From: Algoriphagus aquimarinus
GTDB taxonomy: Bacteria; Bacteroidota; Bacteroidia; Cytophagales; Cyclobacteriaceae
Assembly (NCBI RefSeq): GCF_900112005.1
Contig: NZ_FOKK01000003.1
Location: 124,001-188,000 of the forward strand
DNA length: 64,000 nt
Direction of reading: 5' to 3'
This document shows, one piece after another, positions 44,317-55,495 of this stretch. Within the stretch, counting starts at the first letter, position 1; each line of letters begins with the position of its first letter. The notes under the pieces are model-generated. The model was not told where the DNA came from. It ran no database searches and saw only the letters and a program-made list of their open reading frames with translations. The translations under genes and the position numbers were made by a program.

Positions 44317-46869
44317 ATGTCGATTACCCGTAGTATTCCTTACTTTTTCATAGTAATGATTCTGGCTTCTTGTGCCAAAACAGTCAAGGAAGACCCCTCA
44401 GCCCCTTCACCAGCAAGATCAGCACAGGAAGAATTAGAGACTTTTCAATTAGAATCAGGACTCAAAATCCAATTGGTTGCCGCCGAACCTATGGTGGAGG
44501 ATCCAGTCTTTATCACTTTCGATGAGGATGCACGACTTTGGGTGATAGAGATGCGCGGATTTATGACGGACACGTTGGGGTCTGAAGAGGATAAACCCAT
44601 AGGCAGAATCTCCGTGTTGGAGGACTTAGACGGTGATGGCGTGATGGACAAAAGCACCATCTATATGGACAGCTTGATTATGCCTCGTGCCCTTGGATTT
44701 TTTGCGGATGGAGTTTTGGTAGCAGAAAACAAAGCACTTTGGGTTACCCAAGATCTGGATGGAGACCTCAAGGCGGATACTAAGGTTCTTCTTGATTCTA
44801 CTTATGCTTCTTCGGGAAATCCTGAGCATTCGGATAATGGTTTGCTGAGGAATGTGGATAACTGGTACTACAATGCCAAGTCAAAAATCAGATATAAATA
44901 TCAAGATGGAGAATGGATCAGAGAATTGACCGAATTCCGTGGACAGTGGGGAATCAGTCAGGATGATCAGGGTAGGTTATTTTACAATTACAATTGGTCA
45001 CAGCTTCACGCAGATCTAGTTCCGCCAAATTACCTTTCAAGAAATCCCAATCATAGCCCATCCACAGGAATAGATTATGGAGTGGCGCAGGATCGCAGAG
45101 TTTATCCGATTCGTCCTACGCCGGCAGTCAATAGGGGCTATATACCGGGAGTTCTAGATGAGAATCAGAAACTCATGGAATTCACCGCAGCATGTTCTCC
45201 ATTGGTATTCAGAAGTACACTTTTTCCTTCGGAGTATTATGGAAATGCCTTCGTGGCAGAACCTGCTGGCAATTTGATAAAGAGAAATGTCCTGTCAGAG
45301 AATGGAAATATCGTCATTGGCAACGATCCTAATCCGGGCAAAGAATTTTTGGCATCTACTGATGAGCGTTTTAGGCCATCCGATTTTGCAACCGGACCAG
45401 ACGGCGCATTATATGTAGCAGATATGTATCGTGGCTTGATTCAGCACGGCGAATATTTGACACCTTATCTCACCGAGCAAACAGCTGGTCGGGGTCTTTT
45501 GATGCCAGTCCATTTAGGTAGGATATGGAGGATTGTTCCTGAGGGAGCAGCTACCAGAGTGATGCCTAAACTTTCTCAAGCAAGTAATCAGGAACTAATC
45601 GGATTTCTTTCTGATAAAGATGGCTGGTACAGAGATATGGCTCAGCGACTGTTGGTGGAGAGAAATGATAAAAGTGTGAAGGAAGGATTGATGAAAGTCG
45701 TTTCTGATTCTAATTCTAGCGAGATGGGCCGATTTCATGCACTTTGGACCTTGGAAGGTCTGGGCATACTTTCCGAAGATTTTCTTTTTTCAGTTTTCGA
45801 GCAATCTTCTGGCTTGATACAAAGTACTGCGCTTAGACTGTTAGAGCCATTTGCGCAAGCATCTTCTGCTACAGGATCCAAACTAGCAAGAGCTATGCAG
45901 GATGCGGCTACGGAAGCAACACATACAGAAGCTCTTCAACTTGCCTTGAGTAGCTATGTGCTTACTGCGAGTGATGATGAAAAGGTGCTTACTGCCATTT
46001 TCAATAAATATGGAGAAGATCCACTGATTCGGGATGCAATGATGAGCAGTTTGGCTGGAAGAGAATATGATTTCTTGCAAAAGTTATGGGGCTCTTCGGA
46101 TTGGGAAAATCAGGATCAGATCAAAGAGATTTTTCTTGAAACACTTGCTACCTCAGTTTTGAAAAATGGGAAAGCATCTGAAGTCAATGGTCTTTTGACC
46201 TTGGCAGATACTAAAGAACTTGGTTGGAAAGAGAATATATTGATTTCCGCAATGTCTATCCAGGCAGCAAACCTAAAAGGTAAAGAACCAATAGCACTTA
46301 AATCAGAACCTGCGCTTTTCAAACGAACTGACCTCCCGATAGATGAAAATCGTCTGGATATGCTAATGCGAATATTTTCCTGGCCTGGGTTTGTGCCTTC
46401 AGAAAAGGCAATTTCCGAAAGTCAATTGGATGAAAAGGGAATGCAGCAGTTTGCTCAAGGCAGACAGAAATTTTTGGTCACTTGTGCAGGATGTCATGGT
46501 TCGGATGGAGCAGGAGCTACTAGAATGGGGCCACCTTTGGCGGATTCTGAATGGGTATTGGGAGACGAGCGAAGACTTGCGATGATTTTACTGCATGGTT
46601 TGGAAGGTCCGATTGATGTGGCTGGAAAAACCTACGATGCACCTGATATTCTTCCTGTTATGCCAGCTCATTCTACCATGGATGATGGGAGTATTGCAGC
46701 GATTTTGACTTACATTAGAAATGAGTGGGGCAATCAAGCTCCAGCAATTACTGGACGTACAATTAGCAAAACTCGCTTAACAACTCAGGGAAGAGTGTAT
46801 CCTTGGAAAGCTGCTGAGTTGAATGAGTATATAGAAGCTTTGCCTCCTGATGAAGCCCCAAAACCCTGA
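44317..46869 (+). CDS. Membrane-bound dehydrogenase (PVC-type) lipoprotein with C-terminal cytochrome c
   Basis: This lipoprotein of about 850 residues starts at the ATG at 44317 (SITRSIPYFFIVMILASC, lipobox Cys19). Residues about 40-420 match the PVC-type membrane-bound dehydrogenase beta-propeller region (ESGLKIQLVAAEPMVEDPVFITFDE, VLEDLDGDGVMDKSTIY, DFATGPDGALYVADMYRG). An alpha-helical HEAT-like part follows (about 430-680). The end is a cytochrome c domain with the heme motif TCAGCH at 722-727 and a methionine-rich PVMPAHS axial-ligand loop. It should oxidise a sugar or alcohol in the periplasm and pass electrons to the respiratory chain. It is the first gene of a probable unit with the TIM-barrel protein three bases downstream. 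Confidence 0.87.
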   Translation: MSITRSIPYFFIVMILASCAKTVKEDPSAPSPARSAQEELETFQLESGLKIQLVAAEPMVEDPVFITFDEDARLWVIEMRGFMTDTLGSEEDKPIGRISVLEDLDGDGVMDKSTIYMDSLIMPRALGFFADGVLVAENKALWVTQDLDGDLKADTKVLLDSTYASSGNPEHSDNGLLRNVDNWYYNAKSKIRYKYQDGEWIRELTEFRGQWGISQDDQGRLFYNYNWSQLHADLVPPNYLSRNPNHSPSTGIDYGVAQDRRVYPIRPTPAVNRGYIPGVLDENQKLMEFTAACSPLVFRSTLFPSEYYGNAFVAEPAGNLIKRNVLSENGNIVIGNDPNPGKEFLASTDERFRPSDFATGPDGALYVADMYRGLIQHGEYLTPYLTEQTAGRGLLMPVHLGRIWRIVPEGAATRVMPKLSQASNQELIGFLSDKDGWYRDMAQRLLVERNDKSVKEGLMKVVSDSNSSEMGRFHALWTLEGLGILSEDFLFSVFEQSSGLIQSTALRLLEPFAQASSATGSKLARAMQDAATEATHTEALQLALSSYVLTASDDEKVLTAIFNKYGEDPLIRDAMMSSLAGREYDFLQKLWGSSDWENQDQIKEIFLETLATSVLKNGKASEVNGLLTLADTKELGWKENILISAMSIQAANLKGKEPIALKSEPALFKRTDLPIDENRLDMLMRIFSWPGFVPSEKAISESQLDEKGMQQFAQGRQKFLVTCAGCHGSDGAGATRMGPPLADSEWVLGDERRLAMILLHGLEGPIDVAGKTYDAPDILPVMPAHSTMDDGSIAAILTYIRNEWGNQAPAITGRTISKTRLTTQGRVYPWKAAELNEYIEALPPDEAPKP

Positions 46870-46872
46870 CCT

Positions 46873-47973
46873 ATGAAAGACCTGAATGCCAAAATCGCAA
46901 GCTTTGATGCACACAGAAGAAATTTCATTAAAACAGCTAGCCTGGGCGCAATGGCGATGAGCTTTCCAATGCCTAGTATTCCGGATTTTCTAGAGGATGT
47001 TCCGATGGGAATAGTCGTGCATTCCTATGCTGCTAGATGGCATTCTGATACCCCTAGCTCAAGATATCCCGGTTTTGAAAATGCACTCAGTTTGATGCAG
47101 CATTGCAAGGCTATAGGAGCAGGAGGGGTTCAGACAGTCGTGAATGGATGGGCTACCGATTTTGCAAAACAAGTGCGCGATGTACGCGAAAAAACTGGTT
47201 TGTATCTGGAAGGAAGTATTGCGCTTCCCAAGTCAAAAGATGAGTTGGCGAAATTTGAAATAGAAGTTTTAGCTGCGAAGGAAGCTGGTGCAAGCCTACT
47301 TAGAACTGCCTGTTTAAGCGGACGTAGATACGTGAATTTTAAGACAAAAGAGGAATTTCAGGAGTTTAGAAAAAACGCGTTACAATCCATAGAACTGGCC
47401 GAGCCTGTCGTAAGAAAACATAAGATTAAGTTGGCGGTAGAAAATCATAAGGATTGGACGGCTAAAGAGCTGGAAGCAATTATTGTTAACCTAGGAAGCG
47501 AATGGGTGGGAGTGACCTTGGATTTCGGTAATAATCTATCTTTCATGGAGAACCCAAATGAAGTTATCGAAACTTTGGCTCCTTATGCCTTTTCTACGCA
47601 TGTGAAAGATATGGGTGTGAAAAGCTATACCGATGGATTTTTGCTTTCTGAGGTGCCCTTGGGCGAGGGAGTCGTTGATCTGAAATCAGCTGTTGCCTTA
47701 TGTAAAAAGCATAATCCAGACATCAACTTTAGCTTAGAGATGATCACTCGTGATCCGCTGGAAATCCCAACTTTGACCGAAAGCTATTACAGAACCTTCG
47801 ACCACTTGTCTGGATTGGATGTAGCTAGGATGGATCGCTTGATCCAACAAAATGAATTCAAGGGCGAATTGCCGCATGTAACAGGAATGTCTAAAGAAGA
47901 GCAATTAGCTTATGAAGAGCAGAACGTTGTTTCCTGCTTGAGTTACAGCAGAAATTCTTTAGGATTGGATTAA
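46873..47973 (+). CDS. Tat-exported xylose-isomerase-like TIM-barrel protein (sugar isomerase/epimerase-like)
   Basis: This 366-residue protein has a twin-arginine leader (HRRNFIKTASLGAMAMS, about 14-30), so it is exported folded via Tat. The body is an AP-endonuclease-2/xylose-isomerase-like TIM barrel: LAVENHKDWTAKELEAI, VGVTLDFGNNLSF, AFSTHVKDMGV and FSLEMITRDP carry the expected E, D, H and E metal-ligand positions. Relatives isomerise or epimerise sugars or break bonds in 3-keto sugars. It starts three bases after the cytochrome-c dehydrogenase gene. The co-location suggests periplasmic oxidation then rearrangement of a sugar (inference). Confidence 0.88.
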   Translation: MKDLNAKIASFDAHRRNFIKTASLGAMAMSFPMPSIPDFLEDVPMGIVVHSYAARWHSDTPSSRYPGFENALSLMQHCKAIGAGGVQTVVNGWATDFAKQVRDVREKTGLYLEGSIALPKSKDELAKFEIEVLAAKEAGASLLRTACLSGRRYVNFKTKEEFQEFRKNALQSIELAEPVVRKHKIKLAVENHKDWTAKELEAIIVNLGSEWVGVTLDFGNNLSFMENPNEVIETLAPYAFSTHVKDMGVKSYTDGFLLSEVPLGEGVVDLKSAVALCKKHNPDINFSLEMITRDPLEIPTLTESYYRTFDHLSGLDVARMDRLIQQNEFKGELPHVTGMSKEEQLAYEEQNVVSCLSYSRNSLGLD

Positions 47974-48052
47974 GTGTTTTCTAAAAAAATGTGTAAAATC
48001 AATGTGATTATCAGTAATGATGCACCTAGTCTTATTTTCTTTGGTTTGCTGG

Positions 48053-48155
48053 CCCGAAGACCGAAGACCGGTGACCGAAGTAGCCTCAATCCTAGCTTTA
48101 ACCACTTCCTTTAATGCTATACTGGCAGAAAAGTGGATATACATATAAATCAATA
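48053..48155 (+). repeat. Dispersed intergenic repeat, copy A (upstream of the SDR gene)
   Basis: Aligns with copies B and C: GAAGACCGAAGACCGGTGAC, then CTCAAT, TTTAACCA, TTTAATGCT, GGCAGAAAAG and GATATACATATAAAT. It reads toward the SDR gene and ends about 40 bases before its ATG. Copy A lacks about seven bases present in the middle of copies B and C. Confidence 0.8.
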
Positions 48156-48194
48156 ATTAATATCTAACCATTAACCTATTAACCCATAACTATC

Positions 48195-48977
48195 ATGTCT
48201 GAAAAATTACCAGGAATCAAACTTTTTGACCTAAGCGGAAAAGCAGCCATCGTCACCGGTGGTTCAAAAGGACTTGGCTTAGCCATGGCGGAGGGACTTG
48301 CTTCAGCTGGAGCAAATGTGATGTTAGTAAGTAGAACACTGAAAGAAGGTGAGGAATCAGCTAAGAGAATCGCTGAATTATATGGAGTGAAAGCAATTGC
48401 TTTTGAAGCGGATGTAGTGAATAAGGATCAGACAGAAGCTATGGCAAAAGCGGCTTTTGATGCCTTTGGAAGTATAGATATCCTGATCAACAGTGCAGGA
48501 ATCAATATTCGCGGTGCGATCGATGAATTGCAACTGGAGGAATTTAGCAAAGTAATGGATATCAATGTGACAGGTACTTGGCTTTGCTGTAAGGCTGTGA
48601 CTCCATATATGAAAGAAGCTGGCAAAGGAAGTATTATAAATCTTGCGAGCACCTTGGGTTTGGTTGGGCTATCCAATAGAACTCCGTATGCATCTAGCAA
48701 AGGTGCGGTCGTTCAGATGACCCGTGCACTTGGGTTGGAATTTGCACCATTCAATATAACAGTGAATGCGATCTGTCCTGGACCATTTTTGACGGAAATG
48801 AACTCGCCGATTGCCGATACAGAAGAGGGGAAAAAGTTTATTGTGGGTGCTACTGCACTTGGCAGATGGGGGAGATTGGAAGAAATCCAGGGAGCTGCGA
48901 TCTACTTGGCTTCGGATGCCGGAACCTACATGGTGGGCTCGATGCTGACTGTGGATGGTGGCTGGACAGCGAGGTAA
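48195..48977 (+). CDS. SDR-family oxidoreductase (gluconate 5-dehydrogenase-like)
   Basis: This 260-residue cytosolic NAD(P) dehydrogenase of the classical short-chain family has the cofactor loop TGGSKGLG (21-28), NSAG (99-102), catalytic S152, and Y165-x-x-x-K169 in TPYASSKGA. The C-terminal GSMLTVDGGWTAR is typical. The sequence resembles gluconate 5-dehydrogenase or 3-oxoacyl reductase relatives; the substrate is probably a sugar acid, given the two upstream genes. It is 221 bases downstream of the TIM-barrel gene, behind copy A of the dispersed repeat, so it may have its own promoter. Confidence 0.9.
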   Translation: MSEKLPGIKLFDLSGKAAIVTGGSKGLGLAMAEGLASAGANVMLVSRTLKEGEESAKRIAELYGVKAIAFEADVVNKDQTEAMAKAAFDAFGSIDILINSAGINIRGAIDELQLEEFSKVMDINVTGTWLCCKAVTPYMKEAGKGSIINLASTLGLVGLSNRTPYASSKGAVVQMTRALGLEFAPFNITVNAICPGPFLTEMNSPIADTEEGKKFIVGATALGRWGRLEEIQGAAIYLASDAGTYMVGSMLTVDGGWTAR

Positions 48978-49208
48978 GTGGGGAAATGATCCCGCAAAGG
49001 CGCGACGGCGCAAAGTTTATAGACGTATAAGAAATTTCAAACGACCTCATTAAGCATAAGGATTAGTTAAAAAGTGTCGATCAAAAAGAAGACGAGTTGC
49101 AACTAAACAGACTAATAAAGATCAACCAATGAGAAAAAAGCTGTAGTAAGGCAGTAGTTTAATTAGATAAATAGAACCTCAAATATTACTTATTCTTCCG
49201 ATGTAATT

Positions 49209-49742
49209 TTACCTAGATCTGACGAAATGGTTTTGTACGACTTTGTCTAAAAACCGGGTTGATCTGATGCATTCAAATACCAATCGTTTCGGTAATTCTG
49301 CAAACATTGGAATGCCTGATCCCAATAACACAGGGATTGTAGTAATGATCATTTCGTCAATTAAATCTTCTTTTAGAAAGCTCTGAATGGTTTTGCCTCC
49401 ATCGATATAAAGATCGTGAAAGCCTTTATCATGAATTTCCGAAAGTACTTCTGCGATACTTCCTTTGACTAGGAAGGCCTTGTCTTTGAGTTTTTCGGGG
49501 ATCTCTGTCAAGGAATTGCTCCACACAAACACTGGTTTGGTGTAGAACCATTCACCTTCAAAACCCGCGACAACCTCAAAGGTATTTCTTCCCATCAGCA
49601 GGGCGTCGATTCGGGAAGTGAACTCGTTGAATCCAGTGTCGATATGATCTATTTCAGGAAAAGTAGATAGCCAGTCTAATTCATCATTTTTTCCAGCGAT
49701 GAAACCGTCCAAGCTGGTGGCTATAAATACACTGTTTTTCAT
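49209..49742 (-). CDS. Dihydrofolate reductase-like protein (RibD C-terminal family)
   Basis: This 177-residue protein of the DHFR/RibD_C fold starts KNSVFIATSLDGFIAGKNDELDWL, the conserved strand and loop, with later ALLMGRNTFEVV, LYIDGGKTIQSFL and MIITTIPVLLGSGIPMF. Members of this subfamily (YwjB/YyaP-like) reduce pteridine- or flavin-like substrates with NADPH but usually do not serve as the main DHFR. Standalone, without folate or riboflavin genes around it. Family sure; substrate unknown. Confidence 0.9.
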   Translation of the reverse strand: MKNSVFIATSLDGFIAGKNDELDWLSTFPEIDHIDTGFNEFTSRIDALLMGRNTFEVVAGFEGEWFYTKPVFVWSNSLTEIPEKLKDKAFLVKGSIAEVLSEIHDKGFHDLYIDGGKTIQSFLKEDLIDEMIITTIPVLLGSGIPMFAELPKRLVFECIRSTRFLDKVVQNHFVRSR

Positions 49743-49843
49743 AGGATTTCAGATTTAATAAATTGCCAAGTGAATCGGTGAAGTTAGCGCAAGGTCTCCT
49801 GACTTGTTCTTTTCAATTTATCCAAGCTAAAAAGTATAGATGT

Positions 49844-50369
49844 TTAATTCTTCGACAAATACTTCTTTGGAATTGGGTTTTCTGGAGATTCCTGCATCCA
49901 GTAGATATTAATGATCCACCATCTATTGCCATCATTGAGTAGCTGGATACTGTTTATTCCTCGCATAAATGGCTTGTCCATAGACTCATTGTTATAGGAA
50001 TTATAGGTACTGAAAACCTGTGTGATATTACCGAAGGTATCAACACTTCGGTGGCTTTCTTTCTCAAAGAATCCGATGTCTACCAACATTTTTCCAGCTC
50101 TAGCTATGTAATCTTCTGGGGTTATGAAGGTGGCTCCGATTGCACCAGCTTGATTTTTCCCTGTAGGAATCAACTTAGCATCTGGATGGAAAAGGTATTT
50201 AAATAGCTCCCAATTTCTCTCTTCACCTTTTTTGCCAGAAATCACTCCATAAAGTGTTTCGATGGTGCTGTCAAGTGTTTGAACTTTACTCAGGTATTGG
50301 TCTCTTGAATCTTGCGCCTTTACAGTCAACGACAAAGAATGAGAGGATAAAAATGATTGATCTTTTCAT
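49844..50369 (-). CDS. NTF2-like (SnoaL/DUF4440-type) exported protein, leader out of frame
   Basis: The body (163 residues from a TTG at 50335) is an NTF2-like cone-fold protein: TIETLYGVISGKKGEERNWELFKYLFHPDAKLIPTG, and at the end RWWIINIYWMQESPENPIPKKYL. Such proteins are often periplasmic with unknown ligands. An ATG at 50369 begins an excellent signal peptide (MKRSIIFILSF) that continues into the body only if one base is dropped at the TTT run at 50334-50336; the join would give a signal ending VKAQ/D. So the gene looks frameshifted by one base, or the sequence has an error. Copy B of the dispersed repeat lies 16 bases upstream of that ATG, which supports the ATG as the original start. 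Confidence 0.75.
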
Positions 50370-50384
50370 GTATTACTTTAGTTA

Positions 50385-50493
50385 AATAAAAATATGTAAA
50401 CCTGCTTTTCTACCAAGTATTAGACAAAAGCATTAGAGGCTTTGGTTAACACTTAAATTGAGGTCGCTTCGGTCACCTGTCTTCGGTCTTCTG
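50385..50493 (-). repeat. Dispersed intergenic repeat, copy B (upstream of the NTF2-like gene)
   Basis: On the - strand: GAAGACCGAAGACAGGTGAC, then CTCAAT, TTAACCAAAGCCTCTAATGC, CTTTTGTCT, TTGGTAGAAAAGCAGG and TACATAT. It aligns with copies A and C over about 100 bases and ends 16 bases before the ATG at 50369. Confidence 0.82.
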
Positions 50494-50552
50494 TCCAGGG
50501 GAGCATAGAAATTTTGGCTACTGGCACCATTGCAGATGGTCATAAATTTTAA

Positions 50553-52244
50553 TTACCAGCTTCCGCCGCCACCTCCGCCAAAACCTCCTCCGGATGATCC
50601 ACCACCGGAACCGCCTGAACTTGCAGGTGAGCTTACCATAGTGGATTGAGTGGATTTGATGGAGTTGTTGAAGGATTTGGAAAAATGATTCATAGACATC
50701 ATCCTTCCTGTGGAAGAATAATACCAAGTGGGTGGTTGCAGATTTAGAGAATCAAATTTCTTTGCCCATTTGTCAAACATTCCAAATGCCAACGCATAGC
50801 TCATGGTAGATTCAAAATAGGAAGGGTCTTCCTTGAGCAACATTTTGAGTTTATTTTCTTCAGCCACTTTGATAAACTGCTTAAAGCCTTTCAATTCGGA
50901 TAGTATCATCGTGCCTTCTTTGTTCTTTTTGATCAAAAACTGGCTCATGACCATTAAGAAAAGTAGAGAAACTCCAACCGAAATTGCAGCTAGTATCCCC
51001 CAAAAGAAGAGGAAACTAGGGACTAGGATGAATAGTAATACGACTAGTCCTATAATGGTGTAATTCTTTATTCTGCGTGATTTGTTCACGTAGTAAATCT
51101 GGGCTGCATCTTTTAAGCCACTCGTCGCAGTACTCATTGTGGTATAGAACTTCTCTTTGAGACTACTGACAAGCACTTCACTTTTGGACGCAAATAACCC
51201 ATTGAAAAGTTGGCGCTGATATATCGGCGCTTCATCTTCTAGCTCTTTCAATTTTTTAAGCCTAGTATCATCTTTTGCAAACCATCCTTTTTCATCAATT
51301 TCTTCTATAGTCAAATAACCGCGTGCGGCCCAAAATGGAATAAGAGAAATCAAATCTGCCGTATCGCCGGAATCATCGATTAAGTAGCCTACCATGGCTG
51401 GATCCATTCCTTTTGGCGGGTAGTAGCTCGTTGTAGTGGTGGCATGATCGTCCTTACCATGCTTCTTCCAGATGGCATGAAATGCGATATAAACTAAGGT
51501 CAGGATGATTACCCATCCATAATTTGTCCAAAATGGCCAGATGGGTTTGATTTCTTTGATACTTCCCAGAGGCAATTTTAACAGTACTGTAACTGCTTCT
51601 CCGTCAAAAGAAATCACATCTGGTTTGGTGGAACCCGAGAAGACTCCATTAGAATAAGAAGTGTCAAAATCAGATGAGGATAAAGCGGTGCCAATAGCGC
51701 CGGAATAGAGAAAATAATCCCCTTCATCTAGTGTGACTCCTTCAGGTAAATGAACCTTGAACTCAATAGTATTGAAAGGGGCGTACCAATCACTTGGCTT
51801 GATGTTCCAATAGAACTGGATTGCTTCTTTTTCATGGAGAAAGGCATTCTCGACCCTATACTTGATCTCGTACTGTTGAGGACCTTCGAGATAAATGTCT
51901 GCATCACCAATTTTGATTTGAAGGTTGTCGGACATTTTCTGTGCAAATGCAGCAGGAGCATCGAACTTGTAACCAGGAACATCGATGTTACTTAGTTTAA
52001 TCTTGCGAGTCTCTTGTGTGCCTTCTTCTGTAAGTAAGTCATATGAAGTTCGAATGTCCCGATAAATTCCATGCTTCGGATCCTTAAAAAAGATATCGTA
52101 CTTCTCGATTACGTCAAAGTAACCGTCTTCGTGGATAGTAATATCCACTGAATAGGAAGTGACGGTGAAATCCTGTGCATAGGTATCAAGCTGTGTAAAA
52201 AATAGTAGGAATAGAAATGCGAATTTTTTCATATTAGTGCTCAT
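50553..52244 (-). CDS. DUF2207 family membrane protein with glycine-rich tail
   Basis: This 563-residue protein has a signal peptide (probably from the second ATG at 52232, ending TYAQ). A large extracytoplasmic DUF2207 beta-domain follows (about 25-225: FTVTSYSVDITIHEDGYFDV, YWNIKPSDWYAPF). There are membrane helices around 235-255 and a pair at about 400-440, a cytosolic segment, and a final tail GGSGGGSSGGGFGGGGGGSW. The architecture matches DUF2207 proteins, which often accompany LemA. No function is established. It lies 43 bases downstream of lemA and is surely co-transcribed. Confidence 0.9.
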   Translation of the reverse strand: MSTNMKKFAFLFLLFFTQLDTYAQDFTVTSYSVDITIHEDGYFDVIEKYDIFFKDPKHGIYRDIRTSYDLLTEEGTQETRKIKLSNIDVPGYKFDAPAAFAQKMSDNLQIKIGDADIYLEGPQQYEIKYRVENAFLHEKEAIQFYWNIKPSDWYAPFNTIEFKVHLPEGVTLDEGDYFLYSGAIGTALSSSDFDTSYSNGVFSGSTKPDVISFDGEAVTVLLKLPLGSIKEIKPIWPFWTNYGWVIILTLVYIAFHAIWKKHGKDDHATTTTSYYPPKGMDPAMVGYLIDDSGDTADLISLIPFWAARGYLTIEEIDEKGWFAKDDTRLKKLKELEDEAPIYQRQLFNGLFASKSEVLVSSLKEKFYTTMSTATSGLKDAAQIYYVNKSRRIKNYTIIGLVVLLFILVPSFLFFWGILAAISVGVSLLFLMVMSQFLIKKNKEGTMILSELKGFKQFIKVAEENKLKMLLKEDPSYFESTMSYALAFGMFDKWAKKFDSLNLQPPTWYYSSTGRMMSMNHFSKSFNNSIKSTQSTMVSSPASSGGSGGGSSGGGFGGGGGGSW

Positions 52245-52287
52245 GTACCTGCAGAGCGCAATTAAAGTTTGAGGTTTTATCCTACAA

Positions 52288-52848
52288 TTAAGAAAAACTC
52301 ACTTTCACATTTTCACGGCTTTCCGGTTCAGCTTCGAAATAGTCAAAATGCTGATAATTGAACATGCCAGCGACAATTACTGCAGGGAAGCTTTCTCCAT
52401 AGGTGTTGTTTTCACGAACGGTTCCGTTGTAATAGCGTCTTGAGCGCTCTAGATTTTCTTCGATCTCGTTGAGTTTATCCTGTAGTTGGAGAAAGTTGGT
52501 GTTCGCTTTCAAGTCGGGATAAGCTTCACTCAAAGCAAAGATGCTTCGTAGGGTTTTTTGAAGCTGGTTTTCGGCCTGAATTTGTTGATTGATGTCATCA
52601 GACGGAACTGCCATCGCTGCATTTCTAGCTTGTATCACTGCCTCAAGCGTTTCTTTTTCATGACTTGCATAGCCTTTTACTGTTTCGACCAAATTAGGAA
52701 TTAGATCATAGCGTCTTTTAAGTGCTACATCGATATTACTCCAGCCGTCTTTTACGGTGTTTTTGTTTTTTACAAATTGATTGAAAATGCCAATTAGAAT
52801 AATGCTCAGAAACAAAATGATTCCGGCAATAATGAGAAGTGCTACCAT
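52288..52848 (-). CDS. LemA family protein
   Basis: This 186-residue protein has an N-terminal hydrophobic anchor (about 2-24) and a LemA four-helix coiled domain: KNKNTVKDGWSNIDVALKRRYDLIPNLVETVKGYASHEKE and, near the end, AVIVAGMFNYQHFDYFEAEPESRENVKVSF. LemA proteins are exposed outside the membrane by the helix; their role is not well known. The partner DUF2207 gene follows directly, an arrangement common in many bacteria. Near-certain family. Confidence 0.95.
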   Translation of the reverse strand: MVALLIIAGIILFLSIILIGIFNQFVKNKNTVKDGWSNIDVALKRRYDLIPNLVETVKGYASHEKETLEAVIQARNAAMAVPSDDINQQIQAENQLQKTLRSIFALSEAYPDLKANTNFLQLQDKLNEIEENLERSRRYYNGTVRENNTYGESFPAVIVAGMFNYQHFDYFEAEPESRENVKVSFS

Positions 52849-55413
<2,565 letters not shown>

Positions 55414-55433
55414 TTAAAATTTCTTAGATAAGC

Positions 55434-55466
55434 AAAAAGGTGATCTGGAAACAGGTCACCTTTTTT
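55434..55466. terminator. Bidirectional terminator between katG and the 2OG oxygenase gene
   Basis: A 14-pair stem (AAAAAGGTGATCTG against CAGGTCACCTTTTT with one G-T wobble) is followed by a T run, 20 bases after the katG stop and 30 bases before the convergent gene end. Confidence 0.87.
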
Positions 55467-55495
55467 TCTGAAATAGTCAAATTATAATAGGTAAG

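Noticed and set aside
48669..49013. 114-residue - strand frame over the SDR gene
   Set aside because: Antisense to a complete SDR with all catalytic residues; no start context or family match.
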